In this document: piece by piece, positions 7,009 to 14,854 of the stretch
How positions within the stretch are numbered: the first letter of the stretch is position 1
How the letters are laid out: the number at the start of each line of letters is the position of its first letter
Origin: PHAA01 sp963665865
GTDB taxonomy: Bacteria > Bacillota > Syntrophomonadia > Syntrophomonadales > Syntrophomonadaceae
Assembly: GCA_963665865.2 (NCBI GenBank)
Contig: CAXXWF010000001.1
Coordinates: forward strand, 1,922,001-1,986,000
Reading direction: 5' to 3'
DNA: 64,000 bases
Program-made: the position numbers and the translations under genes
Notes under the pieces: model-generated
Databases searched by the model: none
Seen by the model: the letters and a program-made list of their open reading frames with translations, nothing else
Told to the model about the DNA's origin: nothing

Positions 7009-8337
7009 ATGTCTAGCTTTATTTTACGTTACTACTATTTCCTTAAGGAAGATACAGCATCATCGGCAAGACTGACCGATATTTTAACACAAAATTCGGT
7101 CAGTGTTGCCAGCAAAAGTCCAACCATGGATTTTGGGGGAAAGACAGGATTTTTCTATAATCTCCCCGACTCTTCCGGGAAAATGAATATACTGGGCGCA
7201 AATATCCCTGCAGAAACCGATAGCTGGGTAAGTACCTGGAAGCAATTGCAAGATTGGGAAGCCCAGGCAGAGCTTGGTGATGGTGATATTATGGGAAAAC
7301 TAACCGTACTGGTGACTCTGGCAGGTAATTGGTCCCAAATGCTGCAGGAAGCTGGTCCCTTTCTATCCTGCAGTGATGCAGAGTGTAGTCATAGCGGTAA
7401 CAGCCCGTTATTTCGCTTGTCGCTTACCAAAAAGGATAATGAAGCAATTTATGTTTACACTCCTGGAAACCCTGAAGCAATATCATTTTCCTTCCTTACA
7501 AGCACCTTGCCTATTTTACATGGGCAAATAATATTTTTACGTGAATTAGATTTGATTTTATGTGACCGAAATTTGTCCATTAATAGTGAAAAAGAAGAAT
7601 TAGAACAAAACCTGATACATCTCCTCCACACAAAATTAGTTATGAACCAGGCTTCACTTTCCATTGCCGAAGAATTGGAAAGCGATATCGAGGTACTGGC
7701 AACCGCTTTTGCCAAACTGGTGGGAGATAAAAAAATGATCAGTGATGGGATAAGGCGCCTCGGGTCAATACTGGAAAGGCTGGAGAAGCAAATCAACCGA
7801 GAGCCGGTTTTCAATCTGGGTGCGGATATGTTTCAAGATATGCTGGGAACTTATCAGGAGCGGCTAACGGCATTAAGCCATACATACGATGATTTAAGCT
7901 TAGCTGAGGGCAATTACCAATCAGCTATTGAAGTTGTGCAAAGCAAGATCCAGGTCATGAATAGCCGGACCAACATCGATACCCAAGAGCAGATCAAAGA
8001 ATTACTCAAAGTAAATTCGGCCATGCAAAAGCAGAGTCTGATTTACCAATATGCGGCCGGTTTGGTAGAATTTATTGTTCTGGCCTATTATAGCCTTACA
8101 CTGTGGTCCCACTTCACCTATACGGATGTTGTAATAATCCCCAGTTGGATTCAGTTTATCGGAGTGCTTCTATTCTCCGGCAATACAGTTGTTCTGACGC
8201 ACTATCTGGCTGAATACGTGCAAGGCGAGACTCATGTGCGGAAAAAAATGATCTTAGCTAGTTTGAGCCTGGGGTTGATTCTACTTTTCATAGTGGTCGG
8301 CAGCGTAATCGCGCTAAAGCAAGGGAGCGTCCATTAA
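7009..8337 (+). CDS. Unrecognised coiled-coil protein with C-terminal membrane domain
   Basis: 442 residues, no family recognised. The first ~170 residues look globular. Residues about 190-345 are helical with heptad-like runs (EELEQNLIHLLHTKL, EIKELLKVNSAMQ), probably coiled-coil. Three hydrophobic segments follow at about 348-370, 378-402 and 412-436. The layout, a large soluble N-terminal part with membrane helices at the end, recalls membrane-tethered effectors or CorA-like topology, but no GMN or other signature is seen. GGTGGAG lies 12 bases before the ATG. It stands alone, with terminator-like and repeat sequence beyond the next gene. Confidence 0.75.
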   Translation: MSSFILRYYYFLKEDTASSARLTDILTQNSVSVASKSPTMDFGGKTGFFYNLPDSSGKMNILGANIPAETDSWVSTWKQLQDWEAQAELGDGDIMGKLTVLVTLAGNWSQMLQEAGPFLSCSDAECSHSGNSPLFRLSLTKKDNEAIYVYTPGNPEAISFSFLTSTLPILHGQIIFLRELDLILCDRNLSINSEKEELEQNLIHLLHTKLVMNQASLSIAEELESDIEVLATAFAKLVGDKKMISDGIRRLGSILERLEKQINREPVFNLGADMFQDMLGTYQERLTALSHTYDDLSLAEGNYQSAIEVVQSKIQVMNSRTNIDTQEQIKELLKVNSAMQKQSLIYQYAAGLVEFIVLAYYSLTLWSHFTYTDVVIIPSWIQFIGVLLFSGNTVVLTHYLAEYVQGETHVRKKMILASLSLGLILLFIVVGSVIALKQGSVH

Positions 8338-8429
8338 CCACGCAAATTAACAGGGGATTATTGTTGCTGGCATTCCATCATAGTCCAACCTGAAAGCAGA
8401 ACTCACCTATAACGCAGTATAAATAAGAC

Positions 8430-8618
8430 TTAGCCTACCAGGGATATAGCCTTCAGTCGTTCTTTGAGCTTTTTTAGATGGCTGGCTTCTTCTTTGGCGA
8501 TTTGTTCCAGCATTAACCTGGTTTCGGGGTCTTCAACCTCCTGAGCCAGACTATTGTAATTATTCATCGCAGCCATTTCTGCCTGTACTGCCAATTCCAG
8601 CGCTTCTTTAAGATTCAT
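8430..8618 (-). CDS. Short rubrerythrin/ferritin-like protein
   Basis: 62 residues, about half of a ferritin-like bundle. The pattern EMAAMNNYNSLAQEVEDPE...IAKEEASHLKKL matches the two-helix unit of rubrerythrin-like proteins, with Glu14 and the E-x-x-H pair (EEASH, about 45-49) as likely di-iron ligands; two chains would have to pair to complete a four-helix bundle. AAGGAG lies eight bases before the ATG. Likely role: oxidative-stress or iron-related, by family. It converges with the preceding plus-strand gene. Confidence 0.75.
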   Translation of the reverse strand: MNLKEALELAVQAEMAAMNNYNSLAQEVEDPETRLMLEQIAKEEASHLKKLKERLKAISLVG

Positions 8619-9130
8619 ACTAAAAGCTCCTTTATATTTGATGTAAACTATAGAGTAGGGGGCGACAATATATCAGTATGCAGGAAAGAATCATTGCTAT
8701 TATTTTACCATACTGTACCTCTTTTTAAATATCTGGGCATTTTCTAGTTTCCCCTCTGCATTTTTCCTAATCATACGAGATCTCTTTTTACCAAACAAGA
8801 GAACCCTCGTCGGTCGATATTCTGCCCTACTTATCATTAACACCGTTGGAATATTTGAAATCCTCTATCGCGTTGCAACAAATAGAAGATATTAGGAAAC
8901 TAATGGAAGTGTATTCTAGTTTTTACGACCGGCGAGTAATATTCGCCGGTTTTTCAACGATCGCCTAAATCGTTCGTGCTTCAAGGTTCAGTTGTGAGAA
9001 AGAGCATAGATTGATAATAGGAACACCTTCCCTTCTTCACCCTTGGGTTCAACTACAGTGCAGTTATATTTCTAACCTAGCGAGTATAGAAATAACTTGT
9101 AATGTTTTTTAACTGAAGAGGTTGTACTTA
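8619..9130. other. Intergenic region with terminator and repeat remnant
   Basis: No supported gene in 512 bases. It holds a degenerate member of the AACAAGAGAACC repeat family (around 8793-8812) and a terminator at 8928-8954. A plus-strand open frame of about 60 codons ends near 8967 but has no usable start or ribosome site. Confidence 0.45.
8928..8954 (+). terminator. Intrinsic terminator
   Basis: ACCGGCGA-GTAATAT-TCGCCGGT followed by TTTTC. The transcript it ends is not evident; no gene is seen just upstream on this strand. Confidence 0.65.
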
Positions 9131-10012
9131 ATGAAATATTTTAGAAGTCCAAAAATGATTGGTTTGCTGGCGATAATTGTCGTTCTCCTGAGTGCTGAAC
9201 TAAATAATGCTCTTTCTCATTCCATCCGCGATATTGTTCGAAATGGTGAGCCTATAAATATCCTGGTCCTAGGTATAGATGCCAGACCGGGTGAAATAAA
9301 CGCCCGCAGCGATACCATAATATTAGCCAGTATCAATAACAACATTAATAAAGCAGCTCTATTATGGATACCACGTGATACGAGGATATCTACCTCCAAC
9401 AAGAGCAAGAAAATTAATATGGTAGCTCAGCTCCAGGGGCCGGAAGCCAGCTGTAAAACAGTCGGGCAACTACTTGGAATCAACGTTAACCACTATATCG
9501 TTACTAACTTCACCGGATTCGAAAATATAATAGATATTTTAGGCGGCGTTTATCTGGACGTGGATATCAATTTGTCCAGCCCTTCCTCCGATGTTTATCT
9601 AAAAAAGGGTTATAAACTATTAACTGGTAAAGAAGCTCTTAAGTACGCTCGTTATCGAGGGATGCAGGATGGAGACATTGGAAGAACTGGGCGGCAGCAG
9701 AAGCTTTTGAGGGCAATTATAAATCGACTTCTACAAGTTGAGACTTTAAGCAAAATCCCTGATTTGGTATCCGCCTTGCAGGAAAATGTACAAACCAATA
9801 TTTCTATCAGCGATATGCTTTATTTAGCTAGTTTAGTTCACAAATTAGATGATAATGATATAATTACCCAGACATTACCAGGATATGCTTATATAGACCC
9901 ATATTCCGGAGCAAGTTACTGGGAGGTTGACCCTCAAATATCACTGAGCATACTTGATTCGCTATTTCGCGGACACAAATACGAAGTAGATTTAGATTCC
10001 CGATCGTATTAA
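9131..10012 (+). CDS. LytR-CpsA-Psr (LCP) family cell-wall ligase
   Basis: 293 residues from the ATG at 9131, with GAAGAGG nine bases upstream; the TTG three codons earlier is less likely. An N-terminal membrane helix (about residues 8-28) is followed by an extracellular LCP domain: NILVLGIDAR, RSDTIIL, IPRDTRI (Arg near 83), GVYLDVD, LTGKEALKYARYR and DIGRTGRQQ. The family transfers lipid-linked glycopolymers to peptidoglycan or related acceptors at the membrane surface. It lacks a LytR C-terminal extension. Its stop abuts the decayed degV tail on the other strand. Confidence 0.92.
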   Translation: MKYFRSPKMIGLLAIIVVLLSAELNNALSHSIRDIVRNGEPINILVLGIDARPGEINARSDTIILASINNNINKAALLWIPRDTRISTSNKSKKINMVAQLQGPEASCKTVGQLLGINVNHYIVTNFTGFENIIDILGGVYLDVDINLSSPSSDVYLKKGYKLLTGKEALKYARYRGMQDGDIGRTGRQQKLLRAIINRLLQVETLSKIPDLVSALQENVQTNISISDMLYLASLVHKLDDNDIITQTLPGYAYIDPYSGASYWEVDPQISLSILDSLFRGHKYEVDLDSRSY

Positions 10013-10245
10013 TTAAAAACCTATCAGACTTCCACCTTCACCACCGTAGATACCTATAGTAGCACCTATTTCGGATACAATTATATCCTCCTCGGGACGG
10101 TAGCGGTTGTTAATAGCCTCAGCGGTCTCCTTTGCTTCATCGAGATAATTAAGATGACTTATACCGATAATTTTATGTGATAACAATTCTCCCCCTATAT
10201 TCATCCACCATCTCCCGCAAACGTTTGATACCCCACTTCCGATGC
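10013..10245 (-). pseudogene. degV-family remnant (3' end, frameshifted)
   Basis: The last ~55 codons read as the C-terminus of a DegV fatty-acid-binding protein (KIIGISHLNYLDEAKE..., VSEIGATIGIYGGEGG..., matching the IG-VIG-H-GPG ending of the family). Upstream, the coding sense switches frame: the other frame reads GIKRLREMVDEYRG before a stop. No start or fatty-acid-binding N-terminal domain is left. This is a decayed fragment whose stop abuts the LCP gene stop. A short chance frame with an ATG exists but is unlikely to be functional. Confidence 0.7.
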
Positions 10246-10318
10246 CCATCGGCCAGTTTGAGTAATACCTAGTCTCTGTTATAATGGAAACAACCGCAGG
10301 GAATGGAGAGATAATGCT

Positions 10319-12004
10319 ATGGATATGTCTTCTTGGGGCGGATTAAAACGCTTCTTAACCGTTATTAATCTATTTATTAATATATTTTGGTCCTTCTACT
10401 CCATAAAGTACAAGAAATTGTGGCACAGTAGATCATGGCCCGAGTCTAAGCGTCAGGAACTCTACGTTACTGAGGCTCGCCGTTTTCGCAACACCGCAGT
10501 CGAGCTGGGCGGGTTGTTGATTAAGCTAGGTCAGTTTTTTAGTACCAGGGTTGATATTCTTCCTCAGACTGCCGTTCAAGAATTGGCGGGTTTACAAGAT
10601 GAGGTTCAATCTGTGTCGTTTAAAGATATACGCCTGGTTGCTGAAACTGACTTTTCGCGTCCTCTCTCCGAAATTTATGCTGAAGTAGAGGAAATGCCGA
10701 TCGCATCTGCCTCACTGGGACAAGTCCATCGTGGTATATTGACCAGTGGCGAATCCGTAGCGATTAAGATACTGCGACCCGGAATTGAAGATCTGGTACG
10801 TATCGATCTAAAGGCAGTGCGCAGAATTATTGACCTTCTAAAAATAATGACGGACTGGGAACAAAAGATTGATTTGGATGCAATTTTCGATGAGTTTTCG
10901 GATACTTTATTAGCCGAACTTAACTATATTCAGGAAGGCCACAATGCGGAAATTATAGCTAACAATTCGAGCGATGACCCGGATATTCTAATGCCGGTTA
11001 TTTACTGGGACTATACCACCCAACGGGTTTTAACCATGGAATTTATGGAAGGTATTAAAATATCCAACTACCATGAACTATCCCAGGCCGGGGTAAACCG
11101 GGAAGCAATTGCACGTAAATTACTGCAGACTTATATTAAACAAGTTCTGGTGGATGGATTCTTCCATGCTGATCCACATCCTGGCAACCTCTTTGTTACT
11201 AAAGATAGCAAGCTCATAATGATAGATTTTGGTATGGTCGGAACTATTTCCCCGAGCCTGCGGGACATTCTGGTTGACCTGGTATTTGCTTTGGTTAAAC
11301 GCGATAATCTCCAGGTAGTTGGGTATTTAAAACGTATCGGGTTTCTGCGTTATGATGCTGATAATGAACTAGTGGCGAGAGCAGTGGGAGTGCTGCTGGA
11401 AGAAGCTTTGGGGGCAGGAACCGATCTTTACTCAGCCGATTTCAGCGGCCTGCTGGGTGACCTGGAACAACTGCTTTATGAACAGCCTTTTCAGATACCG
11501 GCTCAATTCACCTTTCTGGGTAGGGCTTTAGGCACTTTATATGGACTTTGTATAGGACTAGATCCAAATATTAACTTTCTGGACGAAGCCAAACCTTTTT
11601 TGGAAGGCTTTGCCAAAGGTGAAAACAGTATTTGGAATATAGTCAAAGAAAAGGCTTCCCAATTAGGAAGCTCATTGGTGGAAATACCACCCATCGCAGA
11701 AAGAGTGCTGCGTCGCATGGAACGCGGTGAACTATCCCTTAAATTGCCTCTTTCTACCCTGGAGGATTCTATCGGTGCTAACACCCGGGCGATAAAAAGT
11801 CAGTCCTGGGCTATTATTCTTGGTTTTACTTTGTTCATTTCTGCTTATCTGCAAGTCAATCAGCAGAGCTCAGAGGCCCGGTATGCCCTCTATGGTTCAA
11901 TTGTGGCATTTCTCTTAATGTTGCGCCAAAACCGTACTGTTAAACGTCACCGCATGAAAGCCCCCCACCCACACATGATCAGAAATCGCGATAAAAATTC
12001 TTAA
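10319..12004 (+). CDS. ABC1/AarF-UbiB family atypical kinase
   Basis: 561 residues. Family motifs are present in order: the KxGQ element (LLIKLGQFFSTR, about 60-75), the Ala-rich nucleotide loop ASLGQVHRG (about 130), VAIKIL, the catalytic HADPHPGNLF (about 282-291) and the metal-binding IDFGMVG. Two hydrophobic helices near the C-terminus (about 495-515 and 522-540) anchor it in the membrane. Relatives (UbiB, COQ8) support isoprenoid-quinone biosynthesis through an ATPase activity; in Clostridia the role is less clear. GGAGAG precedes the ATG by about ten bases. Confidence 0.9.
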   Translation: MDMSSWGGLKRFLTVINLFINIFWSFYSIKYKKLWHSRSWPESKRQELYVTEARRFRNTAVELGGLLIKLGQFFSTRVDILPQTAVQELAGLQDEVQSVSFKDIRLVAETDFSRPLSEIYAEVEEMPIASASLGQVHRGILTSGESVAIKILRPGIEDLVRIDLKAVRRIIDLLKIMTDWEQKIDLDAIFDEFSDTLLAELNYIQEGHNAEIIANNSSDDPDILMPVIYWDYTTQRVLTMEFMEGIKISNYHELSQAGVNREAIARKLLQTYIKQVLVDGFFHADPHPGNLFVTKDSKLIMIDFGMVGTISPSLRDILVDLVFALVKRDNLQVVGYLKRIGFLRYDADNELVARAVGVLLEEALGAGTDLYSADFSGLLGDLEQLLYEQPFQIPAQFTFLGRALGTLYGLCIGLDPNINFLDEAKPFLEGFAKGENSIWNIVKEKASQLGSSLVEIPPIAERVLRRMERGELSLKLPLSTLEDSIGANTRAIKSQSWAIILGFTLFISAYLQVNQQSSEARYALYGSIVAFLLMLRQNRTVKRHRMKAPHPHMIRNRDKNS

Positions 12005-12005
12005 T

Positions 12006-12263
12006 TCAATGAGCGCTGGCGCAAATTGCGCGCCAAAACGCGAGCTCTTTAGCACATTCCTTTCGCGTTTTGTGTGCATTGCGCCGCGAGCTTTTTTATC
12101 AAATTCCTCCCCGATTAGGGAGAAGTTTGATAAATCAATGCGTGCCTTGCACGAATTGCGCGCCAAAACGCGAGCGCTTTAGCGCATTCCTTTCGCGTTT
12201 TGTGTGCATCGCGCCGGGAGCTTTTTTATCAAATTCCTCCCCGATTAGGGAGAAGTTTGATAA
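12006..12263. repeat. Tandem pair of 129-bp hairpin-rich repeats
   Basis: Two nearly identical units, 12006-12134 and 12135-12263. Each has two palindromic parts: AAAACGCGA...TCGCGTTTT, with an inner GCGC-TTTA-GCGC in the second unit, and a strong hairpin TTTATCAAATTCCTCCCC / GGGAGAAGTTTGATAAA. The differences within the first palindrome leave the second hairpin unchanged. They lie directly behind the AarF gene. Open frames on both strands exist only because the unit repeats. Confidence 0.9.
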
Positions 12264-12297
12264 AAAAAGCAGCCGTCCAACATTTAAGGACGGCTGT
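12262..12297 (-). terminator. Intrinsic terminator, minus strand
   Basis: On the minus strand CAGCCGTCC-TTAAATGTT-GGACGGCTG is followed by CTTTTTTT. No minus-strand gene is seen to its right, so it may end an unannotated RNA or antisense transcript, or act as an insulator behind the repeats. Confidence 0.7.
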
Positions 12298-12300
12298 GCT

Positions 12301-12559
12301 CATATATAGAAGTATGAGGGTGAGTAATTAATAACTTGCTTCAGAATAACATTGTCTTTAGCTGTCATATATTATGAGCAAAAAAGAGGGAAAAGTTTCA
12401 GGCTAACAATAAGGTTATTAATGAGGTTAAGAAATCATTCAACCTGAACGACTGCTTAACAAGTATTTGTCAGGTTTACTAAGAGCGTTTGATAACCTTT
12501 TTGGCCTTATTGGCTCACCTGATAACAAGTTATGAAGTGGAGGGAGGAAAGGTTACAGA
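12301..12559 (+). promoter_or_regulatory. Possibly structured leader of the MerR-like gene
   Basis: No gene is seen. Several complementary pairs stand out: CAATAAGG (12407) with CCTTATTG (12505), GTTAAG (12426) with CTTAAC (12455), and AACCTG (12441) with CAGGTT (12471). Some compete with each other, which could suggest alternative folds. Speculative. Confidence 0.3.
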
Positions 12560-13054
12560 ATGGCTGACATTTTTTATAAAATCGGAGAAGTTGCTGAGAT
12601 GTTAGATATTGAACAACATACTCTGCGCTATCTGGAACATGCTCTAAGGCTTAAAATTAAGCGGGATGAACGCAGTGACCGACTTTATAGCGAGGCTGAT
12701 TTAGATACGCTGCGCTTAATTATGAAGTTAAAAAATGAAAAAGGGCTTAATACTACCGCCATAAGAATGGCCTTGGGCAACATGGAAGAATCTCAGGAAA
12801 CCGCTGTGGCTGCACCTTCAAATAATAATGTCGACATTTTGGAGTTGACAACCAATATTCGCAGGATAGTGGAGCAGAATGATGAGTTGCTTTATCAGAA
12901 TAAAGCTCTTCATAAGAGAATAGAGGAACTGGAATATAAAATGAATAAACGCGATGAGAAAAGAGAAGAGAAAATTGATGAGCTAATTAGAATATGGCGC
13001 AAGGAGCAGGATGACAGAAATAAGTCCTGGTTATCTAAACTAACCCGCAAGTAA
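12560..13054 (+). CDS. MerR-type DNA-binding protein with coiled-coil tail
   Basis: 164 residues. The N-terminal winged helix (about residues 5-72) is MerR-like: YKIGEVAEMLDIEQHTLRYLE, then RLYSEADLDTLRLI. Instead of a ligand-binding domain it has a linker and a charged coiled coil (about 85-150) ending in a Trp-rich basic tail. This plan matches RacA- and YfmP-like chromosome-associated or stress MerR variants. There are no Cys residues for metal sensing. The ribosome site GGAGGGAGG lies about ten bases before the ATG. A DNA-binding role is secure; the target is unknown. Confidence 0.82.
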   Translation: MADIFYKIGEVAEMLDIEQHTLRYLEHALRLKIKRDERSDRLYSEADLDTLRLIMKLKNEKGLNTTAIRMALGNMEESQETAVAAPSNNNVDILELTTNIRRIVEQNDELLYQNKALHKRIEELEYKMNKRDEKREEKIDELIRIWRKEQDDRNKSWLSKLTRK

Positions 13055-13110
13055 ATTTATCATAGATTTTTCCCAAATATTCATTAAAATATGATATTAT
13101 TTCTTCATGT

Positions 13111-13178
13111 GTTCAAAGACTCTGAGACCCTCCCCGGTAGCGGTGTAGGATAGAAGCGCAGGTCAAACAGAGTTGAAC
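13111..13178 (+). promoter_or_regulatory. Folded 5' leader before lactate permease
   Basis: Three nested stems are visible: GTTCA/TGAAC, ACTCTG (13119-13124)/CAGAGT (13168-13173) and GACC (13126-13129)/GGTC (13161-13164). They enclose a 31-nt purine-rich core containing TCCCCGGTAGCGG and GTAGGATAGAAGCGC. It lies about 50 bases before the permease start. I could not match it to a riboswitch class from memory (FMN, SAM, glycine, lysine, cyclic-di-GMP, ykkC and fluoride were considered). Confidence 0.4.
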
Positions 13179-13225
13179 AATCGGTTTCTTAATAAAATAA
13201 TTGTAGGATAGGAGGATGGGTTTAC

Positions 13226-14776
13226 ATGGATGTACTACTCACGTTAGTACCTATTATTGCTGTGTTGTTTTTTCTCATTTTGTTAAAATGGCCAGCAGAT
13301 CTCAGCGGCTTGTTCGGGTGGCTTCTAGCCGTGGTGGTTGGTTTTTTCTTCTTTCACACTTCCTGGCAAGTCGGCTTGACAGCAAGTCTGGCAGGGATTG
13401 TGGCATCATTTCCAGTTTCCCTCATGGTTGCAACTTCGATTTTTCAAATTACCTTTCTTGAAAGTACTGGCGCCCTAAAAAGAATTGTGGTATTTGTAAA
13501 AACCATTGCCAAAAACGATCATACTGTCCAAATAATGATTATTAATATGGGTATAGGTACCCTGCTGGTTTCTGTGGGGGCTACCCCGGTCTCAATTCTC
13601 CCCCCCATTATGGTAGCATTGGGATATTCAACCTTTGTGGCGGTTGCTCTGCCAGCCCTGGGTTTTGATTCGCTTTGTACATATGCTCTGTTAGGAGCAC
13701 CACTGGTGGTTTTCTCTGATCTGACAGGTACCTCTCTAAACGAATCAGCTTTGGTTTTCTCGCAATTTATGCCTATTATTTCGACCATGATAGGCTTTGG
13801 TATGCTGTATCTTGTTGGCGGTTGGGCTAAGATCAAAGAGGGTTTCTTTCCCTGCTTGCTGGCAGGTTTAACCATGGGATTTACCGCCGTGGCAGTGGCT
13901 CATGGCGGTAAAGGTATTGTTCTAACCGGAGTTATGGGTGGAGCGGCCACCATAGCAGTAATGTTAATTTATATGAAATTATCAGGCAAAACGATTATTG
14001 ATCGCAGTGGTATTGCTGCCGGAGATATGGAAACTGAACGTTCAATGTCTTTGCTTACCGCACTTGGTCCCTGGACAATATTGATTGTATGCTGTCTCTT
14101 TATTAATTTTTATATCCCTCTATACAATTACTTATCAAAAGATTTAGCGATGCCTCTCTCGATAATACCTGGTGCCAAACCTATAATGACCAGAATGCTT
14201 TGGAATGCATATACCTGGGTTATTATTAGTACGCTGCTGGCTGTTCCCTTTATTAAGCCTACTTCCGCCCAATGGAAAGATATAGTATCCAAGTGGATCA
14301 GCAGGGCACCCCGTCCGGCCTTTTCGGCAGCTATATTTTTTGCCATTGCCTATGTTATGATGTATTCCGGTTTTGCCCCTGCTCCAGTCAACTGGCAGCT
14401 GACTGATCCTGCCTTCAATATGATATCAATTTTGGCAACCAGTTCGGCAAATTTCTTTAAGGGACTATACCCGATTGCGGCAACTTATTTAGGTCTAATG
14501 GGTGGTTTTGTGAGCGGCAGTGAATCCTCAACCATTGCCCTATTCACCAAATACAACATTTTGACTTCGAAATTACTAACTATCAATCCTCTGGTCGTAA
14601 CTGCCGGAACTGCAATAGCTGGCGGTTTAGCCAGTGTGATATCGCCTGCCAAACTACAAAACGCTGCGGCCACTATTGATGCTATGGGAATAGAATCGCA
14701 GGTTATAAAAACGGTGGTAGTTATAGCAATTGTCTTTACCGCGGTAGCTGCTCTGCTAACTTTCATATGGGCTTAA
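13226..14776 (+). CDS. lctP: L-lactate permease family transporter
   Basis: 516 residues with about 13 hydrophobic segments, typical of the LctP/LldP family (TC 2.A.14). Recognisable stretches are LVPIIAVLFFLILLKWPA at the start, the SVGATPVSILPPIMVALGY region, GAPLVVFSDLTGTSLNES and the late GGFVSGSESSTIALFTKY and SPAKLQNAAA loops. It should import lactate or a similar 2-hydroxy acid with protons. The ATG at 13226 has TAGGAGG about 11 bases upstream. It stands alone between a folded leader and a terminator. No lactate dehydrogenase genes are in the window. Confidence 0.9.
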   Translation: MDVLLTLVPIIAVLFFLILLKWPADLSGLFGWLLAVVVGFFFFHTSWQVGLTASLAGIVASFPVSLMVATSIFQITFLESTGALKRIVVFVKTIAKNDHTVQIMIINMGIGTLLVSVGATPVSILPPIMVALGYSTFVAVALPALGFDSLCTYALLGAPLVVFSDLTGTSLNESALVFSQFMPIISTMIGFGMLYLVGGWAKIKEGFFPCLLAGLTMGFTAVAVAHGGKGIVLTGVMGGAATIAVMLIYMKLSGKTIIDRSGIAAGDMETERSMSLLTALGPWTILIVCCLFINFYIPLYNYLSKDLAMPLSIIPGAKPIMTRMLWNAYTWVIISTLLAVPFIKPTSAQWKDIVSKWISRAPRPAFSAAIFFAIAYVMMYSGFAPAPVNWQLTDPAFNMISILATSSANFFKGLYPIAATYLGLMGGFVSGSESSTIALFTKYNILTSKLLTINPLVVTAGTAIAGGLASVISPAKLQNAAATIDAMGIESQVIKTVVVIAIVFTAVAALLTFIWA

Positions 14777-14789
14777 GCACAAAATAATT

Positions 14790-14829
14790 AAGGGCAAGGG
14801 AGACGATTAATACCGTAACCCTTGCCCTT
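14790..14829. terminator. Bidirectional intrinsic terminator
   Basis: AAGGGCAAGGG (14790-14800) pairs with CCCTTGCCCTT (14819-14829); TTTAATT follows on the plus strand and TTAATTATTTT on the minus. It separates the convergent permease and GGDEF/HD-GYP genes. Confidence 0.8.
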
Positions 14830-14854
14830 TAATTATGTATGTATATTAGGCTTA

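Noticed and set aside
8780..8967. Plus-strand frame ending near the 8928 terminator
   Set aside because: About 60 sense codons but no credible start codon or ribosome site.
11915..12309. Open frames on both strands across the tandem repeat
   Set aside because: They exist because the 129-bp unit is a multiple of three; no ribosome sites and palindromic DNA explain them.
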